From PHAA01 sp963665865 (GTDB lineage Bacteria > Bacillota > Syntrophomonadia > Syntrophomonadales > Syntrophomonadaceae): a stretch of DNA of 64,000 bases. The position numbers were made by a program, and so were the translations under genes. The stretch covers positions 868,001-932,000 of the forward strand of contig CAXXWF010000001.1 in the NCBI GenBank assembly GCA_963665865.2. Direction: 5' to 3'. The notes under the pieces were generated by a model, which had not been told where the DNA came from, did not search any database, and was given only the letters and a program-made list of their open reading frames with translations. This document shows positions 8,180-15,600 of this stretch, piece by piece. Each line of letters starts with the position of its first letter. Within the stretch, counting starts at the first letter, position 1.

Positions 8180-9295
8180 CTACGCAATTGACATGTCTTG
8201 TTCGTTATTACTGGTGATGTCTGCCGCTCCGGTGGTGAAGGTAATAATCCTGTCGAGATCTAACTGCTTTTTATTACTACCCTTAAGGCTTTCACAGATG
8301 GTCAGGACATAGACCGTATTGCGTTGCAAGACCTGCCGGGGATGGATGATGATTTCCTTTTGCCTTTCAGACCGATCATTCGCTTCAGCCATGATAACAT
8401 CTATTTCAACGGGTTGCCTCTTGCTGCTTTCCAAAGAGAAGCACTGCAGATTGTGATCCCGCACCGCTTTGGCTATGACGTTGTTGGAAAAGGTCAGCTT
8501 TATATCTTCATCGATCGGAACATTCTCGGCATAGGATGCGATATTGCTGCCAGCTAATATCAATGAAAGATATGAACTGCTCAATTCCGTGTTAAAAGGT
8601 ATGATGTCCATGACTTCCTGCTTTGAAAATGTCACAGTGTGGTCTTCCCGCAGATAACTATAATTATTGGCCTGCAGGAGTTTAGATATGAAAATCTTAT
8701 AGGCCGGGCCGTCAGCAAGCCGGGAAAGAGGCCTGATAATAAAGGTCCTTCCAGCTTTTTGCCCATACATCCGTTTGTTACCAGGTATTACTTCACTAGG
8801 CACTTCTTTCATCTTCTCGTCTAATAGCTGGAAACACCCCAAATTTCTTTTCATACCCTCAGGTATTCTGTGCTCCATAACTGCGGAGACATTGGCCGAG
8901 AAGACAAGCTCTATTTCAAAAACATCCGGTTCAGAGTGATTAAGGTTGATAGCCTTTAAGGCTAACGAGTGTTCTCCAGATTCGTTTCCATTGCTTAGCG
9001 ATGCGATAAATAAATCAAGCGCATCCACCTGTTCGGGCGGTAGTTTTCGTATATTGCTGGTGATCCGGTTGATTTTTGACGATTGAGGCTTATTCATCAA
9101 GTCTTGACCAAGCAACTCACCTATACTAATTCCCAATCCTTGGGATAATTTCCTCAGGGTTTCGAGGGTCGGCTGCTTTTCGCCCGATTCAATTCGCCAA
9201 ATAAATGACTGGCTCAGACCGGATTGTTTCGACAGTTTGGATGCTGAAAGCTTCCTGCTTTCCCTAAGCTGTTTCAAGCGGTTCCCAAAGTCCAT
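8180..9295 (-). CDS. XRE-family regulator with two Big_5/Ig-like C-terminal domains
   Basis: 371 residues, ATG after GGGAGGTGGC. Residues 4-62 form a Cro/CI helix-turn-helix (FGNRLKQLRESRKLSASKLSKQ, then SQSFIWRIESGEKQPT). The rest is not a usual regulator domain. Two beta-rich units (about 110-230 and 245-355) follow the pattern of bacterial Ig-like Big_5 domains of exported proteins. The second, with DIKLTFSNNVIAKAVRD, CFSLES, VEIDV, RNTVYVLTI and ITFTTG, lines up almost position by position with the exported protein coded at 21197 (DIKLTFNKNVIYLGIRD, CFSLIA, IEVTM, GTAYVVKI, VNFVTA). There is no signal peptide or membrane segment, so it should be cytoplasmic. It is divergent from the giant surface-protein gene and is a plausible regulator of it (inference). 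Confidence 0.85.
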   Translation of the reverse strand: MDFGNRLKQLRESRKLSASKLSKQSGLSQSFIWRIESGEKQPTLETLRKLSQGLGISIGELLGQDLMNKPQSSKINRITSNIRKLPPEQVDALDLFIASLSNGNESGEHSLALKAINLNHSEPDVFEIELVFSANVSAVMEHRIPEGMKRNLGCFQLLDEKMKEVPSEVIPGNKRMYGQKAGRTFIIRPLSRLADGPAYKIFISKLLQANNYSYLREDHTVTFSKQEVMDIIPFNTELSSSYLSLILAGSNIASYAENVPIDEDIKLTFSNNVIAKAVRDHNLQCFSLESSKRQPVEIDVIMAEANDRSERQKEIIIHPRQVLQRNTVYVLTICESLKGSNKKQLDLDRIITFTTGAADITSNNEQDMSIA

Positions 9296-9519
9296 GGATG
9301 TAAGCCACCTCCCTAGTAGATTATGCCATGACCTTAGTCAATATACAATACTTTCCATACAGGACGACCATCACTCATATCGGCACTAATTGATAAAAGA
9401 ATCACATGAAAAAAATAGAATTTTATGCAAATTTTTATCAATTTATGTTATGTTATAAAGAAAGATGCCTAAAGACATAAAATACTTATACCTATAGGAA
9501 TTTTATTAAAGGAGAGAAC

Positions 9520-9555
9520 ATGGTGTCAAGCGGTATCAAGGGGATGATTCTCTAG
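9520..9555 (+). CDS. possible 11-codon leader peptide
   Basis: ATG with an excellent AAAGGAGAG site 4-5 nt upstream opens MVSSGIKGMIL and stop. It lies about 65 nt before the c-di-GMP-II aptamer in the same direction. It may be a leader peptide, or a chance or decayed start; only the ribosome site supports it. Confidence 0.25.
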   Translation: MVSSGIKGMIL

Positions 9556-9620
9556 TCAATCAGTACCCAATCTATTTTGTGACTGTATAAAAGAAACTTC
9601 ATACAATAAGTTTACTAAAT

Positions 9621-9692
9621 ATGGATGCTATGATCCCGGGGTTGTATTTGGACGCTAAGACCCTGAGGTGAGCTAGTAGCGTAACCGGCCTG
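9621..9692 (+). promoter_or_regulatory. c-di-GMP-II riboswitch aptamer
   Basis: The stretch TTTGGACGCTAAGACC...GAGCTAGTAGCGTAACCGGCC matches from memory the c-di-GMP-II aptamer of Clostridium (TTGGGCACTTGACTC...GAGTTAGTAGTGCAACCGACC) including the invariant AGTAG. Base pairing is preserved by different bases: ACGCT/AGCGT replaces GCACT/AGTGC, and GGTT (about 9640) can pair with AACC (9683) as the pseudoknot. The element faces the giant surface-protein gene at 10272, and no other gene starts in between apart from tiny frames. Expected ligand: cyclic di-GMP. Confidence 0.85.
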
Positions 9693-9710
9693 TGAGCCGG
9701 TTATTTGTTT
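9683..9710 (+). terminator. riboswitch expression-platform terminator
   Basis: AACCGGC CTGTGA GCCGGTT followed by ATTTGTTT. The 5' arm (AACCGGC) is the same segment that forms the aptamer pseudoknot, so ligand binding and this hairpin should exclude each other. That predicts c-di-GMP acting as an ON signal by antitermination. Confidence 0.7.
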
Positions 9711-9804
9711 CTGGGGAGAAATTTAATAGCACGAATCGTAATTCAATATATCCATCGTGTTGACAGTACATCGAACTAGATTGCGAATTCTATTTACCCA
9801 ATAG

Positions 9805-9820
9805 TGAGAGCCGGCTCTCA
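9805..9820. promoter_or_regulatory. perfect 16-bp palindrome (candidate operator)
   Basis: TGAGAGCC/GGCTCTCA is a perfect dyad inside the leader of the giant surface-protein gene, with no U-tract, so it is not a terminator. It could be a binding site for a dimeric regulator such as the divergent XRE protein, or part of RNA structure. Confidence 0.4.
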
Positions 9821-9830
9821 ATTGTACAGT

Positions 9831-9865
9831 ATCAAAACTAAATTACACAATAATCAAAACTAAAT
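9831..9865. repeat. two direct repeats ATCAAAACTAAAT, 22-bp spacing
   Basis: The 13-mer occurs at 9831-9843 and 9853-9865. A spacing of two DNA turns would suit a regulator site. The reverse complement of its first ten bases (TAGTTTTGAT) also occurs twice in the kimA-like leader (799 and 941). Confidence 0.5.
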
Positions 9866-9980
9866 ATGCTCCGAGCCTGAGCACCTAAAGTGAAAACCAT
9901 GGTTATCAGGACGATACGGTACTTTTGGAAACGAGTGTACCCCCCAATGTGGAAAGGAGAAGCTGAATTCGACCAGATTA
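9866..9980 (+). ncRNA. unassigned structured RNA element in surface-protein leader
   Basis: A compact run of local helices: GCTC/GAGC (about 9868), CAC/GTG around CTAAA, the palindrome ACCATGGT, and a strong hairpin with stem GGTAC.TTTG/CGAG.GTACC closed by a GAAA tetraloop. The flanks GCTCC (9868) and GGAG..GC (about 9956) can close the whole as a multibranch fold. A terminator follows directly (9983). I cannot assign it to a known riboswitch class. Confidence 0.45.
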
Positions 9981-9982
9981 TG

Positions 9983-10020
9983 GGCGGACTGCTTTTCGCG
10001 GTTCGCCTTTCTTATTTATT
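9983..10020 (+). terminator. leader terminator 2
   Basis: GGCGGACTGC pairs fully (with G-T pairs) with GCGGTTCGCC across a TTTTC loop, followed by TTTCTTATTTATTT. Confidence 0.75.
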
Positions 10021-10053
10021 TGGTTGCTGATAACTAGTTATATAGTTGTCTTT

Positions 10054-10089
10054 GCCCGGCACTTCTATCTGCCGGGCTTATGGTTTTTC
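10054..10089 (+). terminator. leader terminator 3
   Basis: GCCCGGCA cttctatc TGCCGGGC, an 8-bp GC-rich stem, followed by TTATGGTTTTT. It is still about 180 bp before the giant gene, so transcripts from the riboswitch promoter would have to pass three terminators. Confidence 0.7.
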
Positions 10090-10119
10090 TGGGATCAAAA
10101 TATCATGGAAGGAGGGTTA

Positions 10120-10197
10120 TTGGGCAGAACGCCCGCAATATTTTGTGAGCATGAATTAGTAGAGAGTGGCAATTTATGTTTGTTGCAAGATGATTGA
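10120..10197 (+). CDS. possible 25-codon small ORF in leader
   Basis: A TTG lies 5-7 nt after GGAGGG and opens a frame GRTPAIFCEHELVESGNLCLLQDD. An upstream in-frame ATG at 10105 would include the ribosome site. Nothing like it is known to me. It lies between the last leader terminator and the giant gene. Confidence 0.25.
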   Translation: MGRTPAIFCEHELVESGNLCLLQDD

Positions 10198-10271
10198 TAA
10201 AGCTCGTTTTAACAAATATAAATTATGCCTATTAGAACGTTTATGGTGAAAAGATTGGAGGGATTAATAAA

Positions 10272-12569
10272 TTGACTCATCGAATATCGAAAGGGTTATT
10301 AAGGACAATAAGCCTTATCATGTGTTTTCTGACTCTTAGTTGGGGTTTGATGCCTGTAGCTCAAGCTGTAGATGTGGGAGCAGCACCGATAGTTGCAAGC
10401 TCAGAAGTTACTGACAAAGGAGATATCAGTATCACATTTAATAAGGCTATGGCAGATCCAGCGGGTAAGGAAGCGCAGTTTTGCGTTGAGGTCAATGATG
10501 GGGAGGTTGATGTTACCGATTTACAAACAACCAGCACCCCCGAGAAGATCAAACTGGTGCTTGCCAACAAGGTAGTAGGTGGCCAAAGTGTGACGGTTGC
10601 CTATAACATGGGAATGGATGAGGCTAGCCAGATCGCGGCAGTCGATGGAGGAATTTTGGAAACATTTCCTGCACAGACTGTGACTAACAATCTTCCTAAT
10701 GCCCCGCCAGTCCTGAGTGCAGATGCCATCAATAATATTGTCGGCCAGGCAGTGGAAATTACTTTCACTGATAATAGCGCCTGGAAAACAGCTATCACCG
10801 AAATTGATGCTGATGGGGTTGCTTTGGGAAATACCAAATACACCATAAATAATGCAAGCATTAATATAGCTGCCGATGTATTTACCAGTGCCAAAGATTA
10901 TACCATTATAGTAAAAGCTACTGGTTATGCAGATGCGAATATTAATCAGGCCATAACAGCAGCGCAAACAAATGATCTTCCAAAAACACCGCCCGCCTTA
11001 AGTGCGGATATCACCAATAATATTGTTGGCCAGGCGGTTGAAATCACCTTTAACGATGATAGTGCCTGGAGAACAGCTATAACCGAAATTGATGCTGATG
11101 GGGTTGCTTTGGGAAATACCAAATACACCATAAATAATGCAAGCATTAATATAGCTGCCGATGTATTTACCAGTGCCAAAGATTATAACATTGTAGTAAA
11201 AGCTACTGGTTATGCAGATGCGAGTATTAGTCAGGCCATAACAGCAGCGCAAACAAATGATCTTCTAAAAACACCGCCCGCCTTAAATGCGGATATCACC
11301 AATAATATTGTTGGCCAGGCGGTTGAAATCACCTTTAACGATGATAGTGCCTGGAGAACAGCTATAACCGAAATTGATGCTGATGGGGTTGCTTTGGGAA
11401 ATACCAAATACACCATAAATAATGCAAGCATTAATATAGCTGCCGATGTATTTACCAGTGCCAAAGATTATAACATTGTAGTAAAAGCTACTGGTTATGC
11501 AGATGCGAGTATTAGTCAGGCCATAACAGCAGCGCAAACATCGTCTCCGCCTGCCTGGGCATCTGATGCAGGCATTGCGGTAAGTAATGTGACCGGGAGC
11601 AGCTTCAGCCTCAATTGGACGGCAGCGACCGATGCGCAGAGCTACAAAGTCGTAGTAAGCAATACAACCGGTGGGTCAACTACTCCTGTGTTAGATACTA
11701 CTGTAGCAACAGGTACTTCACTTGACGTAACTACTGCTCTTACGGCTAACCGCCATTATGACATTAAGGTTACGGCCAGCAATTCTGCTGGGGATAGCCC
11801 CACCAGCCTGACCAGTCTGGTGGTTACTACACCTGATAAGCCATCATTTAGCCCTGCGTTGGCTTCAGGTATCCCCAATGGCAGCGTCAGTCGGTATGTG
11901 TTCCAGCCGGCGGCAACTATAGTAGATACGACAAGTTTTGAGCAAATATATGCATATGATAATGTGGTTGACCCTGCAAATACCAGATTTTTGTGGTATT
12001 TGCAAGCAGGTTTTAACAATACCAATGCCCGAGTCCATGTCGATTCATACCGTCTTTTCAATTTGACTGACGGTGAAGAAATAGCGTTGAATTATGGTGA
12101 TACTAATTTCGGTACCAGTACCAGTGGCTGGACAGCTAGCGGGATAACCGAAAGTGATACCGGATATAAATTAACCAGTTTAATGACTTCTGGTGATTTT
12201 AAAGTAGCAAAACTTACACCTCCTGGTTATAGTGTGTGTGTCCGTTTTGAACTTGATATTGCTAAATACCTGGAACCTGATAAAGAATATGCGATTACTA
12301 TTGACCCACAATTTAATACCGGTGGTAATAGCCCCACTGTTTTAGGCAAGGTGTACCGCTTTGAGTTTAGTACCTTTATGGCCGATACCCAGGCACCAGT
12401 ATGGGAAACGGGTGACCAAATAAGTATGGGTGAAATAACTGTCAACAGCATCGCTTTAAGCTGGCCGCCAGCTAGTGATATTTCTGGTGTTGCCAAATAT
12501 AAAGTGGCCGTTAGCAAAGATGGTAACCCGCTTAGTCAACAGCATCGCTTTAAGCTGGCCGCCAGCTAG
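10272..12569 (+). CDS. giant SLH surface protein, N-terminal part (before frameshift)
   Basis: TTG start after GGAGGG. Residues 1-34 are a Sec signal peptide (basic RISKGLLR, hydrophobic core, cleavage near AQA). Then come a Big_5-like domain (36-140, SITFNKAMADPAGKEAQFC), three near-identical 95-residue repeats (145-425, each with VGQAVEITF, ITEIDADG and KDYxIxVKATGYADA, resembling the DUF1533/Shr-like Hb-interacting domain), an FN3 domain (about 427-520), a second Big_5-like unit (about 523-705) and the start of another FN3. The frame then enters the second copy of a 94-bp duplication and stops at 12569. Removing one copy joins this frame to the next one without a stop, so one ancestral gene of about 3,560 codons is likely. 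It may be expressed under c-di-GMP control through the upstream riboswitch. Confidence 0.85.
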   Translation: MTHRISKGLLRTISLIMCFLTLSWGLMPVAQAVDVGAAPIVASSEVTDKGDISITFNKAMADPAGKEAQFCVEVNDGEVDVTDLQTTSTPEKIKLVLANKVVGGQSVTVAYNMGMDEASQIAAVDGGILETFPAQTVTNNLPNAPPVLSADAINNIVGQAVEITFTDNSAWKTAITEIDADGVALGNTKYTINNASINIAADVFTSAKDYTIIVKATGYADANINQAITAAQTNDLPKTPPALSADITNNIVGQAVEITFNDDSAWRTAITEIDADGVALGNTKYTINNASINIAADVFTSAKDYNIVVKATGYADASISQAITAAQTNDLLKTPPALNADITNNIVGQAVEITFNDDSAWRTAITEIDADGVALGNTKYTINNASINIAADVFTSAKDYNIVVKATGYADASISQAITAAQTSSPPAWASDAGIAVSNVTGSSFSLNWTAATDAQSYKVVVSNTTGGSTTPVLDTTVATGTSLDVTTALTANRHYDIKVTASNSAGDSPTSLTSLVVTTPDKPSFSPALASGIPNGSVSRYVFQPAATIVDTTSFEQIYAYDNVVDPANTRFLWYLQAGFNNTNARVHVDSYRLFNLTDGEEIALNYGDTNFGTSTSGWTASGITESDTGYKLTSLMTSGDFKVAKLTPPGYSVCVRFELDIAKYLEPDKEYAITIDPQFNTGGNSPTVLGKVYRFEFSTFMADTQAPVWETGDQISMGEITVNSIALSWPPASDISGVAKYKVAVSKDGNPLSQQHRFKLAAS
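10706..11545 (+). repeat. three tandem 285-bp coding repeats
   Basis: Units begin near 10706, 10991 and 11276. The second and third differ at only a handful of bases, while the first is somewhat diverged. Such identity at DNA level suggests recent unit amplification or ongoing gene conversion. Each unit codes for one Hb-interacting-like (DUF1533) domain. Confidence 0.9.
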
Positions 12570-12630
12570 TGATATTTCTGGTGTTGCCAAATATAAAGTG
12601 GCCGTTAGCAAAGATGGTAACCCGCTTAGT
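12441..12630 (+). repeat. perfect 94-bp tandem duplication causing frameshift
   Basis: GTCAACAGCATCGCTTTAAG starts at 12441 and again at 12535; both copies run to CCCGCTTAGT (12525-12536 and 12621-12630) with no mismatch that I can see. 94 is not a multiple of three, so the second copy shifts the frame and a TAG follows. The total length 10272-21048 minus 94 is exactly divisible by three. Confidence 0.92.
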
Positions 12631-15600
12631 AATTGGGAAACCGCCAACCTCAACTATACCGTAACCGGCCTTTCCTCCAATACCCAATACAGCTTTACTG
12701 TTACGGCGCTGGATGCGGCCCGCAATGAGAGCAGCCCTTTAGCTGCGGTTACTGCTAAGACCCAGCCTGCTATTCCGGTTTGGTCGGCTAATGCGACCCT
12801 AACAGCTGATAGTGTCCTGGCTACCGAACTCGTTTTACGATGGCCGCAGGTAAGCAATACCAGTGATCTGGCGGGGTATAAAGTCTATGTCGACGGAGCC
12901 GAGGAAGCCAGCCTTCCTGCCATGCAGTCTTATTATGAACTTTACGGATTAAATAGCGGGCAGAAATACACCCTTGCTGTGCAGCCTTTTAACGAAATCG
13001 GGCAACTTGGTAATGCCATCGAAACTATGGTGGTAACCCCTGGAGCCGGCGGATTAACGTTTAATTTTTCTCCTGCCGCGACAGATCAAGGTGAAACAAG
13101 CTATTATCACAACTATGCTATCGTCAATCCAGTAGATTTGGACAATTTTAGCTTGGGTTGGAATTTTGGCAATGGTCTGGACAAAAACTTAAGGTTTAAT
13201 CTGGAATGTATTCACCTCATCAACAAAACCTCCGGTCAGGAAATACCTCTGGATTTGGGAAATCAACCTTATGTTTCCACCCTCGAGGGTATATTCTACG
13301 CCGGAGATTTCAAATACATCAGTACTGGTGGCGGTAGTGGCGGAGGTACAGGTAACGGTACGGGCGGTGCTGATGCCTCCAAGACCCGTTTATTAAAATT
13401 TGAGCCAGGTGCCGCTACCCTAGCCCAGATAACCAAAGGTAGCCAGTATGTGATTGAGATCGATCCGGAATTTACCGCCAACAATGGAACTGCCAAACTA
13501 GGGAAAATATTTGCCTTTGCATTTACGACTGCCCTAGATGATACGCAAGCTCCTACCTGGCCGGTTGATGCTCAAATTACCGCTAGCAAGGTGGGGACAG
13601 ATGCTTTTGTATTAAGCTGGCCGCAAGCTGCTGATAACATTGGTATTACTGAATATCAGCTTTATAAGCAGGGCGGAACGCTGGAATTAATTCAGGCCTT
13701 TGGCAGCCAGACCACCTCCTATAAAATGGAGGGGTTAGTCCCAAATACTACCTACAATCTGGTTTTACGGGCCAGAGACGCCAAATCTCATTTTACTTCC
13801 GACCTGAATTTATCGGTGAAAACACTTTTGACAGATGATCAGGCTCCTACCTGGCCTACAGGCAGCAATCTGACTGCTGATAATATTTTGTATGACAATA
13901 TGGATTTAAAATGGACGTCGGCTGATGACAATGTGGAGGTTACCGGCTACCGGTTACTGAAGAACGGCACCAAGGTAAGCGAGTTTGACGCTAATACCTT
14001 TACTTATCATATAACCCAGCTTACCCCTGCAACTGCCTATATTTTCATGGTGGAGGCCCGGGATAAGCAAGGCAATTATAGTGCTAGTGGACCCAAGCTG
14101 GCCATCAGTACCATTGCAGGAGAGGCTGATACCACAGCTCCTTATTGGACTAACAATGGTTCCTGGTCAACCAGTACCACCTATAACTATGATAAAACCT
14201 ATCCAGTCTATCACTGGGCATGGGCGGATGACAATGTGGCGGTAACGGAGTACCAGGTATACCGAAACGGCACTTTTCTTGCAACGGTGGACGCTTATAC
14301 AAATAGCTACAGTGACGTTTTAAATCTTAATAACTCCAATTATACTTATTCTGTCTATGCGGTTGACGCTTCCGGTAATCGGAGCGTGGAAGGACGTCCG
14401 ATGACAGTTGGCAGCGGCGACCCGAATCAGGACACTTATTCACCGGTCTGGCCGGCTGGCACCAACATTACTCTGTCAGAATTTACTGATATCACAATGA
14501 AGGTAAAATGGACACCTGCACAGGATAATGTGGCGATCAGGGGCTATGTAGTTATTAAAGACGGGTTATGGGTAGAATGGACCGATCGCGGCGAAGCAGA
14601 ATCCGATCACCGCAGTTTTAAAGACTGCTTTACCGTTTACAACCCCATATATAACCCCGGGCCGGCTGTTAACTATCCACCTCTGGTTTCCGGACAAACC
14701 TATACTTTCTCGATAAAGGCTTTTGACCCCACGGAAAATTCCTCCAAGGGCGATCCTAAAATAACATTCGTGATGGGGACCGATCCCACGGCTGGAGCCG
14801 GGATACCCTTTAGACTCACCAATGCGGACAATAAAAGAGGATCTTTAAACAGTGTCACCGGTGCCCTTAACCAGGTGCTGGCCGCACAGGACCCCGAAAA
14901 GATCAAGTTTACCTGGGAGTTTGACGAGCTTCTGGCAACCGGTTATGCGGATAAGATTAGTTTAAGCAATGCTGCAACTGGTGAACAGATAACTCTAGAC
15001 CCGGCTGATTTCCTATACAGTGAAAGTAACGGCAAAGGGATAATGACCCTTGATCTGGCCAAAACCAGTATCAAGCTGGCTGATAATACCAAGTACGTGG
15101 TTTTGCTGGACAAATCGCTGGCATCTCAGAGTGGGAAACAGCTAGGGTTTAATACCGGCTGGGAGTTTACCACCGATGTTGCCGATAAAGAAGGTCCCCA
15201 GTGGGAAGCGAACGACACCCTGAATGTCAACTACGTCAAAGCGCCTACCACCGCCACCCTGACCTGGCCGGCTGCTAAAGACAACGTGGCCATTACTCAT
15301 TACAAGGTTTACCAAGGAGACACGATGCTTGCGAACCTGCCAGCCGAAACGCTGACCCTTGACGTGGAAGGTCTTCAAGTGAACTTCCTATACAGCTTTA
15401 AGGTTGTAGCCGGGGACTACCTGGAAAACCTCAGTTCCCCTCTGACAAAGGCAACTACCACCCCGGTCGCCGATTCCGCGGCTCCGGCCTGGCAGTCAAG
15501 CGATACCCTATCATTTACCGATATTGCTTCGGATAATGTCACGGTGACCTGGCCGGAGGCAAGAGACAACTATAAGGTTAAGGCTTATAAGGTTTACAAG

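Noticed and set aside
9710..10270. Group I ribozyme next to the c-di-GMP-II aptamer
   Set aside because: Suggested by the C. difficile precedent, but I could not find recognisable P3-P8/P7 core sequences; left only as a test.
10361..11537. Minus-strand frames repeated inside the giant gene
   Set aside because: They repeat with the 285-bp coding repeats and are shadows of the plus-strand gene.
10706..11545. CRISPR-like array
   Set aside because: Repeats are 285 bp, coding and directly adjacent, with no spacers.
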